Source: Bradyrhizobium sp. 149 (lineage in GTDB: Bacteria > Pseudomonadota > Alphaproteobacteria > Rhizobiales > Xanthobacteraceae). Taken from it: DNA of 64,000 nt. Position numbers and translations under genes: made by a program. The stretch is taken from NCBI RefSeq assembly GCF_023073915.1, contig NZ_JADPKK010000004.1:142379-206378 (forward strand), written 5' to 3'. This document shows, piece by piece, positions 45,000 to 53,362 of this stretch. The notes beneath the pieces were generated by a model, which had not been told where the DNA came from, made no database searches, and worked only from the letters and a program-made list of their open reading frames with translations. Numbering within the stretch: position 1 is the stretch's first letter; every line of letters begins with the position of its first letter.

Positions 45000-45566
45000 T
45001 CAGCTATTGGCGTTCAGCAGCCGGCCGACGGCGCGGTCGATCTCGTCGTAACGCCCTTCGCCATCGTGCTGGAACACGATCTTCCCATTCTGGTCGATGA
45101 TGTATTGCGCCGGCCAATACCGGTTGCGGTACGCGTTCCAGGTCTTGGACTCATTGTCCTGTGCCACCGGATAGGTGATGCCGTGGCGCTTCAGTGCGGC
45201 CTGCACGTTGGACGCCGAGCGCTCGAACGGGAATTCCGGCGTGTGCACGCCGACCACGACGAGGCCCTTATCTTTGTATTTCGCATAGAGCTCGGTGACG
45301 TGCGGCAGCGTGTTGACGCAGTTGACGCAGCCATAGGTCCAGAAGTCCACCAGCACGACCTTGCCGCGGAGATCGGCGATAGCAAGCGGCTTCGAATTGA
45401 ACCAGTTGTTGATGCCGGCAAAATCGGGCGCGGCCTCCTGGCTGGCGGCCGCAGCGATGACGACAGGGACGGCGCGCGCGGCCTCGTCGCAGATGCCGGG
45501 GATGACGGCGCCGGTCACGGCAATGCCGATCAGTGCGGCGGAGACGGCGAGCAGTTTGAAAGTCAT
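45000..45566 (-). CDS. TlpA/DipZ-type thioredoxin-like protein
   Basis: Periplasmic thiol-disulfide protein of 188 residues with a signal peptide (residues 1-22). The redox motif is FWTYGCVNCVNTLPH, the CxxC form seen in thioredoxin domains linked to DipZ/CcdA. The cis-proline region is YWPAQYIIDQNGKIVFQHDGEG. It is encoded 31 bases after ccdA on the same strand, which should supply electrons to it. Targets may be cytochromes c or Sox proteins. Confidence 0.9.
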   Translation of the reverse strand: MTFKLLAVSAALIGIAVTGAVIPGICDEAARAVPVVIAAAASQEAAPDFAGINNWFNSKPLAIADLRGKVVLVDFWTYGCVNCVNTLPHVTELYAKYKDKGLVVVGVHTPEFPFERSASNVQAALKRHGITYPVAQDNESKTWNAYRNRYWPAQYIIDQNGKIVFQHDGEGRYDEIDRAVGRLLNANS

Positions 45567-45597
45567 GGAAACGTCCTCCGGTGAAGATGAGGGATGA

Positions 45598-46296
45598 TCA
45601 CAGGCCGATCTGGCCGGTGGGATAGAAGCCGGTGAGCCACGCCACGATCAGCGTGTCGTATTGAAAATAGGCGGCCAGCGCGAAGCCGATCACGACGACG
45701 CCAAAGCCCTGCTGCAGCCTCGGCGAGATGCGCGCGAGACTGCGCACGCGGGTGGTGGCCGCCTGCCCGCCATAGGCGATCGCCAGCATCGGAAGCGCCG
45801 CGCCGATCGCGTAGGCAATCAGCAGCGCGCCGGCCCAGGTCGCGTTCTCAGCCGTCGCGACCAGCGTCAGGATTGAGCCGAGCACAGGACCGGCGCAGGG
45901 CGTCCAGACCAGGCCAAGCGTGGTGCCAAGCACGAGCCCGCCGAGTGCGCCCTCGCGCTGCGTGGCGCTGGAGTTGCCGAGATCAAGCCAGCCGTTGAGC
46001 CGGATCGACAGCCATTCGAACGGCGCCGGCCACAGCATCAACAGGCCGAAGCCGAGCAGCAGGATCGATGCCGCCTCGCGCAGCACGCTCGGATCGAAAT
46101 CGAACAGCCGCGTGATTGCGCCGAGCAACAGCGCGGTTGCGGAGAACGAGATGACGAAGCCGAGCGCGATCATCGCCGGCCGTAAGTGTCCCGCGCGCCC
46201 GATCGAGGCGCCGAGCAGGATCGGCAGCATCGGCAGCGTGCAGGGTGCGGCGATGGTGAGGATACCGGCAAGGACAGCGAAGGTGAGTTCGAGCAT
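45598..46296 (-). CDS. ccdA: CcdA-type transmembrane electron carrier
   Basis: Membrane protein of 232 residues with six predicted helices. It moves reducing power from cytoplasmic thioredoxin to the periplasm. The two redox cysteines are in IAAPCTLPM (helix 1) and WTPCAGPVLG (helix 4). It forms a unit with the following thioredoxin-like gene. A related protein, SoxV, serves sulfur oxidation in other bacteria, so a link to the sox genes 14 kb away is possible but not shown. Confidence 0.9.
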   Translation of the reverse strand: MLELTFAVLAGILTIAAPCTLPMLPILLGASIGRAGHLRPAMIALGFVISFSATALLLGAITRLFDFDPSVLREAASILLLGFGLLMLWPAPFEWLSIRLNGWLDLGNSSATQREGALGGLVLGTTLGLVWTPCAGPVLGSILTLVATAENATWAGALLIAYAIGAALPMLAIAYGGQAATTRVRSLARISPRLQQGFGVVVIGFALAAYFQYDTLIVAWLTGFYPTGQIGL

Positions 46297-46403
46297 GGGG
46301 CACTCGTGATGCGGTCACGAGGGGAGTTCGGGCGGGATGGGGCGGACGTTACGCGCCGTCACACGTTCGTGACGGGATTGGCTGCTATTCAGGACCAGGA
46401 TGC

Positions 46404-46441
46404 GCTCCCTCCACCGCTTGCGGGGGAGGGTTGGGGAGAGG
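46404..46441. repeat. CTCCCTCC/GGGGAGGG dispersed repeat (family D, single arm)
   Basis: The words ctccctccaccgcttgcggg and gggagggttggggagag match the repeat arm at 57139-57175. It lies in the leader of ccdA. Confidence 0.65.
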
Positions 46442-46540
46442 GTGTCTCCGCAACGGGGCACTCCCAAGAGGAAAAAACCTCACCGGCCGCCGCGGGAGAG
46501 GCGGGAGAGGCGGGAGCGCGCGGCGAGAGCCTGCCCCCAA

Positions 46541-46580
46541 ATACAAAACGACCCGGAGGGGGGCATCCCGTCCGGGTCGT
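46541..46580 (-). terminator. Rho-independent terminator of the ECF sigma gene
   Basis: Read on the minus strand, arms acgacccgga and tccgggtcgt form a 10-bp stem around a 13-base loop and are followed by ttttgtattt. It lies about 160 bases past the sigma-factor stop codon. Confidence 0.8.
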
Positions 46581-46741
46581 TGGAGGTCTTGGGAGGTTTA
46601 ACGAAACCGTATGTGATCTTTATAGGAGGGAAGTTTTTCCGCCTGATGTTGTGCTTTGTTTCAATTGTTTCGTCGGCGGTAACACTTCCGTGTCCGGAGA
46701 CAGGGCTGCATGGGCGGTCCTATCTCCCTGAAATCCTTGGG

Positions 46742-47353
46742 TTAGGCAGCAAAGCGCTCGACGCCGGCGCCCTTAAGCAATTCGGCCAGTTGCTTGCGGG
46801 CGTAGAACATCCGGGTCTTCACCGTGCTCTGCGGGATGCCGATGATCTGTCCGACCTCCTCCACCGACTTCTCATGGTAGTAGACGAGGTTGATAATTTC
46901 GCGATGTGCGGGTGACAGCTTCTGGACGCAGGCGCGCAGAATTGCGCTGGTGTCGCTGCGGTCGAGCGATGTCTCCGGGGTGTCGCAACCATCCGCGATC
47001 TGGCGCACGTCTTCCTGGTCGATGTCCTCGAAGCGACGCTGGCGCATCGCGGTCAGCGCCTTGAAGCGGGCGATCGAGAGCAGCCAGGTCGAAACCTGCG
47101 AGCGGCCCTGGAATTGGCCGGCGGTCCGCCACACGTCCAGAAACACCTGGCTGACGAGGTCTTCCGCCGTGGTGGCGTCGCGCACGATCCGCAGGATGAA
47201 GCGGTAGACGCGCACATTGTGCCGGCAATAGAGAATGTGCATGGACGTCCGGTTGCCGTCGGCAATGCTTTCGAGAAGCATGTCGTCCGAAGTCGCCTGA
47301 GCGGCAATGATGCTCTGACTGGCCTGGGCGTTGATGGCGATGACGTTCGGCAT
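46742..47353 (-). CDS. ECF-type sigma-70 factor
   Basis: Sigma factor of 203 residues with regions 2 and 4 only. Region 2: DATTAEDLVSQVFLDVWRTAGQFQG and STWLLSIARFKALTAMRQRR. Region 4: LSPAHREIINLVYYHEKSVEEVGQIIGIPQSTVKTRMFYARKQL, a standard helix-turn-helix for the -35 box. A 40-residue N-terminal extension precedes region 2. There is no anti-sigma gene next to it, which is unusual for the class. It follows the two-component genes on the same strand after 280 bp that contain repeated gtttcg words. The start at 47353 has GGGGAG upstream. Confidence 0.92.
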   Translation of the reverse strand: MPNVIAINAQASQSIIAAQATSDDMLLESIADGNRTSMHILYCRHNVRVYRFILRIVRDATTAEDLVSQVFLDVWRTAGQFQGRSQVSTWLLSIARFKALTAMRQRRFEDIDQEDVRQIADGCDTPETSLDRSDTSAILRACVQKLSPAHREIINLVYYHEKSVEEVGQIIGIPQSTVKTRMFYARKQLAELLKGAGVERFAA

Positions 47354-47472
47354 TGACTTGGCTCCCCGTAGCGCCGCAACCGAGCGGCGTTTCCTTCGAC
47401 CAAAGTGTTAATGAGCCAACGTTTCGGGACGTCTGCACGAAAAGGGGAAAATGGTTTCGTGCGCCGCCAAAT

Positions 47473-47501
47473 TGTTTCGTCGGACAGGGCGCGACGAAAC
47501 A
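47473..47501. promoter_or_regulatory. Perfect 10-bp inverted repeat upstream of the ECF sigma gene
   Basis: tgtttcgtcg and cgacgaaaca pair perfectly with a 9-base spacer, about 120 bases before the sigma start. Nearby single half-sites with gtttcg occur around 47420 and 47453, and 46663-46676 carries another copy after the gene. It could be an operator or a pair of divergent -35-like boxes for an ECF sigma (gaaac on each strand). Confidence 0.45.
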
Positions 47502-47563
47502 TTCGGGACAAAAAGGCGTGGAATTTCAACGTACGGAAAATACGGGTGGGTCAGGCGGCGCCG

Positions 47564-47588
47564 GGAACGTATTTCGGGCTTTTGCGTT
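47564..47588 (+). promoter_or_regulatory. EcfG-type promoter-like motif, antisense to the response regulator
   Basis: ggaac, 16 bases, then cgtt matches the general-stress (EcfG) consensus GGAAC-N16/17-CGTT. It points toward 47634, into the antisense strand of the response-regulator gene. A nine-base motif is expected about once by chance in a window this long, so this is only a candidate. Confidence 0.25.
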
Positions 47589-47633
47589 TGATGTCGCCTG
47601 AATCTCAGCTTTCGTCAGGACGACAATGGGCCC

Positions 47634-48371
47634 TTACGCCTTTTCCCCGGCCGGCGAGAACAGATAGCCGCCGCCGCGGATGGTGCGGATCACGGCGGGT
47701 TTTGCCGGATCAGGCTCGATCTTGCGGCGGATGCGCATGATGCGCAGATCCACGGCGCGGTCGAAGGCTTCGGCGTCGCGCGCGTTGGCCAATTCCAGCA
47801 GGCGCTCACGCGACAGCACGCGCTTCGGATTGGCCGCGAACACTTTCAGGAGCCCGAACTCGGATGCGGTCAGCGGGTGCTCGTTGCCCTCGTCGTCGCG
47901 CAAGGCCTGCGCTTCGAGATCGAGCCACTTTGTCCCGAACCGTACCAGCTGATCCTTGTCCGATTTCGCAGCCGCCGTTTCCGCCGCCACGGTTTTCGCC
48001 GGCGTGCTCCGGCGCAGCACCGAGCGGATGCGCGCCATCAGCTCACGCAGCTCGCACGGCTTGGCTACGTAATCGTCGGCGCCGAGCTCGAGGCCGACGA
48101 CGCGGTCGATCGGGCTCGCCGTCGCAGTGAGCATGATCACCGGCACGTTGATGCGGCTCTTGAGGTCGCGGATGATCGAGAGCCCGTCTTCCTCGGGCAT
48201 GTTGAGGTCGAGCACGACGAGATCGGGCATGCTGCCGGCGATCGCTGTGCGCAAGGACTTGCCGCCGTCGCACAGCGTCACGGTGAAGCCGTGCATCTTG
48301 AGGTAATCGCCGACCATCTCCCGGGCCGGGGCCTCGTCGTCGACGATCATGATGTGCTGGCTTTGGGTCAT
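47634..48371 (-). CDS. OmpR/PhoB-family response regulator
   Basis: Two-domain regulator of 245 residues. The receiver domain has the acidic pair VDDE, the phosphorylation site D55 in LVVLDLNMPEEDG, the threonine in MLTATAS and the lysine in DDYVAKP. A winged helix follows from about residue 140, with HPLTASEFGLLKVFA and IRTIRGGGYLFSPAG. It is the last gene of the signalling operon, 10 bases after the receiver-kinase gene, and is the likely DNA-binding output of the pathway. It is similar in type to TorR/CpxR-like regulators. Confidence 0.94.
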   Translation of the reverse strand: MTQSQHIMIVDDEAPAREMVGDYLKMHGFTVTLCDGGKSLRTAIAGSMPDLVVLDLNMPEEDGLSIIRDLKSRINVPVIMLTATASPIDRVVGLELGADDYVAKPCELRELMARIRSVLRRSTPAKTVAAETAAAKSDKDQLVRFGTKWLDLEAQALRDDEGNEHPLTASEFGLLKVFAANPKRVLSRERLLELANARDAEAFDRAVDLRIMRIRRKIEPDPAKPAVIRTIRGGGYLFSPAGEKA

Positions 48372-48381
48372 GTTCTCGAGA

Positions 48382-50127
48382 TCACGGGATTTCGGTCGCG
48401 GGGAGGGTGATGGTGAAGGTCGAGCCCTTGCCGGGGCCTTCGCTTTCGGCGGTCACCTCGCCGCCGTGCATGTCGATAATACGTTTGACGATGGACAGCC
48501 CAAGCCCCGTCGAGCTCTCGCCGGCGGTCGGTTTTGCCGACAGCCGCTGGAATCGGCCGAACAGGCGGCCGAGATCTTCCGGCGACAGGCCGGCGCCCTC
48601 GTCGCTGACGCGGACGATGGTGTCGCCGCCCTCATGGCTGACCATGACGCCGATCTTGCCGCCGATCGGTGAGTATTTGATGGCGTTGCTGATGAGATTG
48701 TCGATCGCCTCGCGGATGCGGTCAGTGTCGCACATGGTGACGACGTTGAGGGGCGCGCTGACGCTGATCGCCTGCTGCTTGTTGATCGCGAGCGGCTGGT
48801 TGGCTTCGGCGACCTCCTTGACCAGGGCCGCGACGTCGACCGGCTCGCGGCGGATGGTGATGTCGAAGGCATCGGCCATCGCGTCCGAGATCAGGTGATC
48901 GACCATCGTGGTCAGCCGCTTGGTGGCATCGCGGATGTGATCGACCTGGGCGACCACGCCGATTGACGACGCGCCGGTCGAGATCAGCTCCTTCAGCATC
49001 TCGGTGCGGCCGAGGATGACGCCGAGCGGGTTCTTCAGATCATGCGCGACGGTGCCAAGGATCTCGTTCTTGAAGCCGTTGGCGCGCTGCAGCCGCAGCC
49101 ATTGCGCCGAGAGCCGGCGGTTGGCCTGCATCAACGCGCGGGTACGCTGGGCGACGCGGTCTTCCAGCTGGGTGTTGGCGGCCTGGAGCTGCTGGTAGAG
49201 GATGACGTTGTCGAAGGCGATCGAGAGCCGGCTGGAGAAGATCTCGACCAGCGAGCGGTCGGTTTCCGACAGTTCGCGCTCGGCCTGGAGCAGCACCACG
49301 ACCTCGCGGCCGCTTCCGGTGCGCAAATAGATCACGCTGCGATGGTCGGCGAATTCGTTCTTGCGGCCCTGGAAGGCGGCTTCCACCATCGCGCGCAGAT
49401 CGGGGTCGAGCGCCTTCGACGAGGTCGTGCCGATGAAGCGGCTGTAACAGCCGCTGCCGGCAAGCACCGAGAGCTCGGGATCGATGCCGCCATTGTCGCG
49501 CAAAACCAGTATACCGGCGCAATCGACGTTGAGCAGCGAGGCGAGCTGGGTCAGCACGCCCTCGGCGAGCCGCTGCATCGACTTGAAGTCGTATAGCGTC
49601 GAGGCGGCGTCGATAATGATCTCGAGCCCGCGCCGGGTCTGCAGCATGCGCTCGAGCTGCTGGTAGGAGCGCAGCGCCGCGGTCAGCGAGGTGAACAGCT
49701 TGTCGGCGGTGAGCTCGGTCTTGGCCTTGTAGTCGTTGATGTCGTACTGCACGATCACGCGCCGCTCGGGCGCCTGGCCCGGCTGCCCGGTGCGCAGGAT
49801 GATACGCACGGTCTCGTTCTTGAGCTCGTTGCGGATGTATTCGACCAGCTCGAGGCCGGCGACGTCCGTCTCCATGATGACGTCGAGCAGCACGGCGGCG
49901 ATGTCGCTGTGCGCGGCCATCAGCTTGCGACCTTCCGCCGCGGAATGGGCGGAGAGAATCTCCAGGCCCTGGCCGTTGAGGTTGTAGTCGGACAGCGCGA
50001 AGCGCGTGCCGTCATGCACGGCCTGATCGTCGTCGATGACGGCGATCTTCCATTTCCGGGCGTCAACATCCTCCGACGCGGTACCGGTGTCGTCGATCAG
50101 GTGGAGGACATCGTCCTGTTCGGCCAT
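48382..50127 (-). CDS. Receiver-DUF3369-histidine kinase hybrid
   Basis: Cytoplasmic protein of 581 residues with no membrane segment. Domains in order: receiver (residues 27-150, phosphorylation site D82 in AVLLDVIMETDV), a DUF3369/GAF-like domain (about 165-310), a short coiled coil, HisKA with the phospho-accepting His362 in GTVAHDLKNPLG, and HATPase with NLISNAIKYS, DEGAGLSPEDLG and STGLGLSIVKR. It probably receives phosphate from the upstream membrane kinase and passes it on, directly or through its own kinase core, to the OmpR regulator. Its start lies 31 bases inside the end of the upstream kinase gene, so translation is coupled. Confidence 0.92.
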   Translation of the reverse strand: MAEQDDVLHLIDDTGTASEDVDARKWKIAVIDDDQAVHDGTRFALSDYNLNGQGLEILSAHSAAEGRKLMAAHSDIAAVLLDVIMETDVAGLELVEYIRNELKNETVRIILRTGQPGQAPERRVIVQYDINDYKAKTELTADKLFTSLTAALRSYQQLERMLQTRRGLEIIIDAASTLYDFKSMQRLAEGVLTQLASLLNVDCAGILVLRDNGGIDPELSVLAGSGCYSRFIGTTSSKALDPDLRAMVEAAFQGRKNEFADHRSVIYLRTGSGREVVVLLQAERELSETDRSLVEIFSSRLSIAFDNVILYQQLQAANTQLEDRVAQRTRALMQANRRLSAQWLRLQRANGFKNEILGTVAHDLKNPLGVILGRTEMLKELISTGASSIGVVAQVDHIRDATKRLTTMVDHLISDAMADAFDITIRREPVDVAALVKEVAEANQPLAINKQQAISVSAPLNVVTMCDTDRIREAIDNLISNAIKYSPIGGKIGVMVSHEGGDTIVRVSDEGAGLSPEDLGRLFGRFQRLSAKPTAGESSTGLGLSIVKRIIDMHGGEVTAESEGPGKGSTFTITLPATEIP

Positions 50128-52175
50128 TGAGAAGTCCCGTCAGTCTCTGTGCTTTGCCCGCCGCCCTTGGCGACCCGGGGCATGATAATGCGAAAAGTAG
50201 TGCCTTGTCCCAGCTTGGATTCCAGCATCATGCGACCACCGAGCTGCTGGGTGACGAGGTTATAGACGATATGGAGGCCGAGTCCCGTGCCACCTTCATT
50301 GCGCCTCGTGGTAAAGAATGGGTCAAAGGCCTGGCGCTGCACGTCGGAGGTCATGCCGGCCCCGTCATCGGTGAAGATGATCTCGACGTCGTCGGCCCCG
50401 CGGGGCCGCGCCGAGATCGTGATCGTGCCGGCGCGGCCGTCGGCAAAGGCGTGGTTGGCGGCGTTGAGGAACAGGTTGGTCAGGATCTGGCCGTAGGAGC
50501 CGGGATAGCCGTCGAGCAGCAGCCCCTCGGGCATGTCGACATGGAGCGTGATCGGCGACCGCTTCAGGACCGGGCGCAGGCTCGCGATGATCTGGTCGGT
50601 GGCTTCGCTCAGCGAGAATTGCCGCCGCTCGGCATGGGAGCGGTCGACCGCGACCTGCTTGAACGACTGGATCAGTTCGCCGGCGCGCTGGAGGTTGGCG
50701 ACGAGCTGCTGCGAGGCGTCGCGCGAGGACTGCACGAACTCTTCCAGCTGCGAGCGGCGCAGGCCGCCTTCGCCCTTGAGCTGGGCCTCGAAAATCTCGG
50801 TGCGCCGGGCCAAGCTGGACGCGACGGTGAGGCTGATGCCGATGGGATTGTTGACCTCGTGCGCGACGCCGGCGACGAGGCCGCCGAGGGCCGCGAGCCT
50901 CTCGGCATCGATCAGATTCTGCTGCGCGGCGTTGAGCTCGAGCAGCGCGCTCTCGGCCTTCTCCTTGGACGCGCGCAGCTCGTCCTCGGTCTCACGCTTC
51001 GCAATCGCGTTTTCGCGGAACACTTCCACCGCGCGCGCCATGGCGCCGACTTCGTCACGCGCGCGCGTGCCCTGCACCTCGCGGCCGAGGTCGCCGAGGG
51101 TGATCGCGCGCATTGCCGCCATGATCTGCTGCAGCGGCAGCCGGATCGACAGCGCGATCAGCACGCCGGCGGTGAGGATGATGCCGAGGAAGATTACGGC
51201 GATGGAAAAAACGCGACGGGAGATGTCCGCCAGCGTGCGGTCGAACGTCTCCTGCGCCTTCTGCTCGCGCTGGCGCATCTTGGTGGAGAGGTCGTCGATG
51301 GCGCCGATCGCCTCCGCCTGGTTGGCGTCGATGGTGTTGCGCAGCAGCTCGGTACGGTTCGTGAGCTGCTCGGAGAGCTTTGCAAAGCCCTCGCGCAGCG
51401 CGGCGGTGCGGGCCGCGAGTCGTCGCAGCGCCATGCGCTGGAGGTCGTTGTCGGCGAGATCGATCATCACGGGGATGGTCTTCTCGATCGTCTCGGTATT
51501 GCGGCGGGCGTCGTCGGCCGCACCCGATGATAGCGACAGATAGTAGGAATTGGCCGCGACCAGCATCGCGGTGAAGGCCTCGCGCGACTTGCCCAGCGAA
51601 GGCCAGATCAGCGCGTCGCGATGGCCGGTGGCGCCTTCGATGATGGAGTAGAGGCCGGCCATGTCCCTGGCCGGTCCCTGCACCTGATCCTCATAGGTCA
51701 TGGCGATGGTGGCCTGCACGCCGCGCAGCTCGCCAAAGCCGTTGAGGAAGCGCTCGGTGGTGCGCTCCAGCTCCTCGACCGAGCCCGACAGCATCGGGTC
51801 CTTGGCGGCGCGGTTGGCCAGCGTCCCCAGCACCGCCTCGCGCAGCAGCAGGATCTCGGCGAACAAATCGGGGCTCGGCTGGTTGATGTAGCGGTGGATC
51901 AGATTGTGCAGCCGCCCGGTTTCGCTCTCGAGCAGCGCCAGGATCCGGTCCGACTCGCGCACCTGGCGCACGTCGTCCCAGGCCGAGCCGAGCACCTGCG
52001 AGCCGTTCCAGATCAGCCCGACCAGAACGATGACCACGGCGGAGTTCAGCGCCGCGATCGACAGGATGCGCCAGCGGATCGGCACCGCCCGGAGCACGCC
52101 GACGAGCCGCGCGCGCAGCCGCCCCATTGGGCCGGGCGACCTGTCTGCATGCTCGCTGTGTCCAAGTCCGGGCAA
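50097..52175 (-). CDS. Membrane histidine kinase with large periplasmic helical sensor (TorS-like)
   Basis: Sensor kinase of 692 residues. Helix 1 spans about residues 37-57, a mostly helical periplasmic domain covers 58-322, helix 2 covers 323-343, then come HAMP (LPLQQIMAAMRAITLGDLG), a coiled coil, HisKA with His439 in GVAHEVNNPIG and HATPase (NLFLNAANHAFADGR, DDGAGMTSD, GGTGLGLHIVYNLV). The size and helical nature of the periplasmic part recall TorS, which binds a periplasmic partner protein. It starts with TTG at 52175, whose ribosome site GAGG overlaps the stop of the DctP-type gene. This spacing couples the sensor to its presumed ligand-binding partner. Confidence 0.92.
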   Translation of the reverse strand: MPGLGHSEHADRSPGPMGRLRARLVGVLRAVPIRWRILSIAALNSAVVIVLVGLIWNGSQVLGSAWDDVRQVRESDRILALLESETGRLHNLIHRYINQPSPDLFAEILLLREAVLGTLANRAAKDPMLSGSVEELERTTERFLNGFGELRGVQATIAMTYEDQVQGPARDMAGLYSIIEGATGHRDALIWPSLGKSREAFTAMLVAANSYYLSLSSGAADDARRNTETIEKTIPVMIDLADNDLQRMALRRLAARTAALREGFAKLSEQLTNRTELLRNTIDANQAEAIGAIDDLSTKMRQREQKAQETFDRTLADISRRVFSIAVIFLGIILTAGVLIALSIRLPLQQIMAAMRAITLGDLGREVQGTRARDEVGAMARAVEVFRENAIAKRETEDELRASKEKAESALLELNAAQQNLIDAERLAALGGLVAGVAHEVNNPIGISLTVASSLARRTEIFEAQLKGEGGLRRSQLEEFVQSSRDASQQLVANLQRAGELIQSFKQVAVDRSHAERRQFSLSEATDQIIASLRPVLKRSPITLHVDMPEGLLLDGYPGSYGQILTNLFLNAANHAFADGRAGTITISARPRGADDVEIIFTDDGAGMTSDVQRQAFDPFFTTRRNEGGTGLGLHIVYNLVTQQLGGRMMLESKLGQGTTFRIIMPRVAKGGGQSTETDGTSQWPNRTMSST

Positions 52176-52181
52176 GAGGCC

Positions 52182-53177
52182 TCACTCCACCTTGCGAATG
52201 CGTTCGATCAGCGCGGCCGCTGCCGGATCTTGCCCGGCCTTGGCGTAGATCGCGACCATCGCGTCCTCAAACGGCTTGCGGTCGATGTCCCTGACGATGG
52301 TGACGCCCGCTTCTTCCGCCTTGCGCTGCGACTGCTCCTCGAGGTCGCGCCATTTTTCGCGCATGAAGTGGCTGGAGCGCTGCGCGGCTTCCCTGAAGAT
52401 GGTCTGGTCTTCGGCCGACAGGCTTTTCCAGGCCTTCAGCGAGATCACCAGCACTTCGGGGCTCATCGTGTGCTCCGTGAGCGCGAGATAGCCGGCATGC
52501 TTGTAATGGTCCGTCGTCACGAAAGATGGCCAGTTGTTCTCGGCGCCGTCGATCAGGTGGTTTGCAAGCCCGGCAAGCACCTGCCCATAGGGCATCTCGA
52601 CCGGCTCCGCCCCGAGCGAGCGGATCATCTGGCTCATCAACTCCGACTGCTGCACCCGGATCCGCAACCCCTTGAGGTCCGCGACGTCTCTGACCGGGCG
52701 GGCGCCATTGTAGATCGACCGCGCGCCGGAATCGTAGAAGGCGAGGCCAACGAAGCCGTAGGGCTCGAAGCTGCCGAGAATCTCGTTGCCGACAGGCCCG
52801 TCCAGCACCTTCTGCATGTGTTCGATGGACCGGAACAGGAACGGCATCGCAAGCACGTTCATCGCCGGAACGAAGTTGCCGATCAGCGCCACATTGGTCC
52901 GGTTGAGATCGATCGCGCCGATACGGGTCTGTTCGATGGTCTCCTTCTCTTCGCCGAGCTGGCGGGAGTGGAACACCTTGATCTCGTGCCGGCCGCCGCT
53001 GCGTTCGGCGATCAGGGCGCCCATGTAGCGCAGCGCCTGCACGGTCGGATAATCCTCGGTCTGGGTGTCGGCGGCGCGGAATTCGCGCGCAACGGCTCCC
53101 GTCGCGCAGATGGCGATCAGAAGCGCGACAAAAACCACCCCGGTCCGCGAGCGTTCGGCACGGTTCAACACTGGCAC
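52182..53177 (-). CDS. DctP-type (TRAP) periplasmic binding protein, signalling-associated
   Basis: DctP-family solute-binding protein of about 331 residues with a signal peptide (hydrophobic residues 13-29, ending AVARE). Family blocks: YPTVQALRYMGALIAERSGG, then DLKGLRIRVQQSELMSQMIRSLGA with the carboxylate-binding arginine, and PYGQVLAGLANHLIDGAENNW. I prefer GTG at 53177, which has GAGGGG 6 bases upstream, over TTG at 53183. No DctQ or DctM permease genes are present on either side. The next gene, 6 bases downstream, is a sensor kinase. A role as ligand-binding co-sensor is therefore more likely than transport. Confidence 0.9.
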   Translation of the reverse strand: MPVLNRAERSRTGVVFVALLIAICATGAVAREFRAADTQTEDYPTVQALRYMGALIAERSGGRHEIKVFHSRQLGEEKETIEQTRIGAIDLNRTNVALIGNFVPAMNVLAMPFLFRSIEHMQKVLDGPVGNEILGSFEPYGFVGLAFYDSGARSIYNGARPVRDVADLKGLRIRVQQSELMSQMIRSLGAEPVEMPYGQVLAGLANHLIDGAENNWPSFVTTDHYKHAGYLALTEHTMSPEVLVISLKAWKSLSAEDQTIFREAAQRSSHFMREKWRDLEEQSQRKAEEAGVTIVRDIDRKPFEDAMVAIYAKAGQDPAAAALIERIRKVE

Positions 53178-53362
53178 ACTCAACCCCTCAGTGGTGGAGT
53201 CTATGGCGGGAGCAAAAGGTTCAATGCAATCTAGCAGATGGTCGTGGGAAGGCCATCCCGCGGGGGCCCGCGGCGTGATTGTGAGGCGCGGCCGGCGCTC
53301 ATTCCCGGTTGAAACCGCAAATGCCGCGCCTTAAGCAGGGACAGCCGCCTTCGTCGTGCGGC

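Larger units (their letters stand above)
46297..46741. other. 445-bp gene-free region with repeat, terminator and AT-rich stretch
   Basis: The region holds, from left to right, the ccdA leader, a CTCCCTCC-type repeat (46404-46441), a GC-rich stretch, the terminator of the sigma-factor gene (46541-46580) and an AT-rich 140 bp. The last part contains aattgtttcgtcgg at 46663-46676, which recurs exactly at 47470-47483. I see no convincing gene here. Confidence 0.6.

Noticed and set aside
46400..46915. 171-codon plus-strand frame before the sigma-factor gene
   Set aside because: It begins in a dispersed repeat, passes through the terminator hairpin and ends antisense to the sigma factor. It has no ribosome site or domain.
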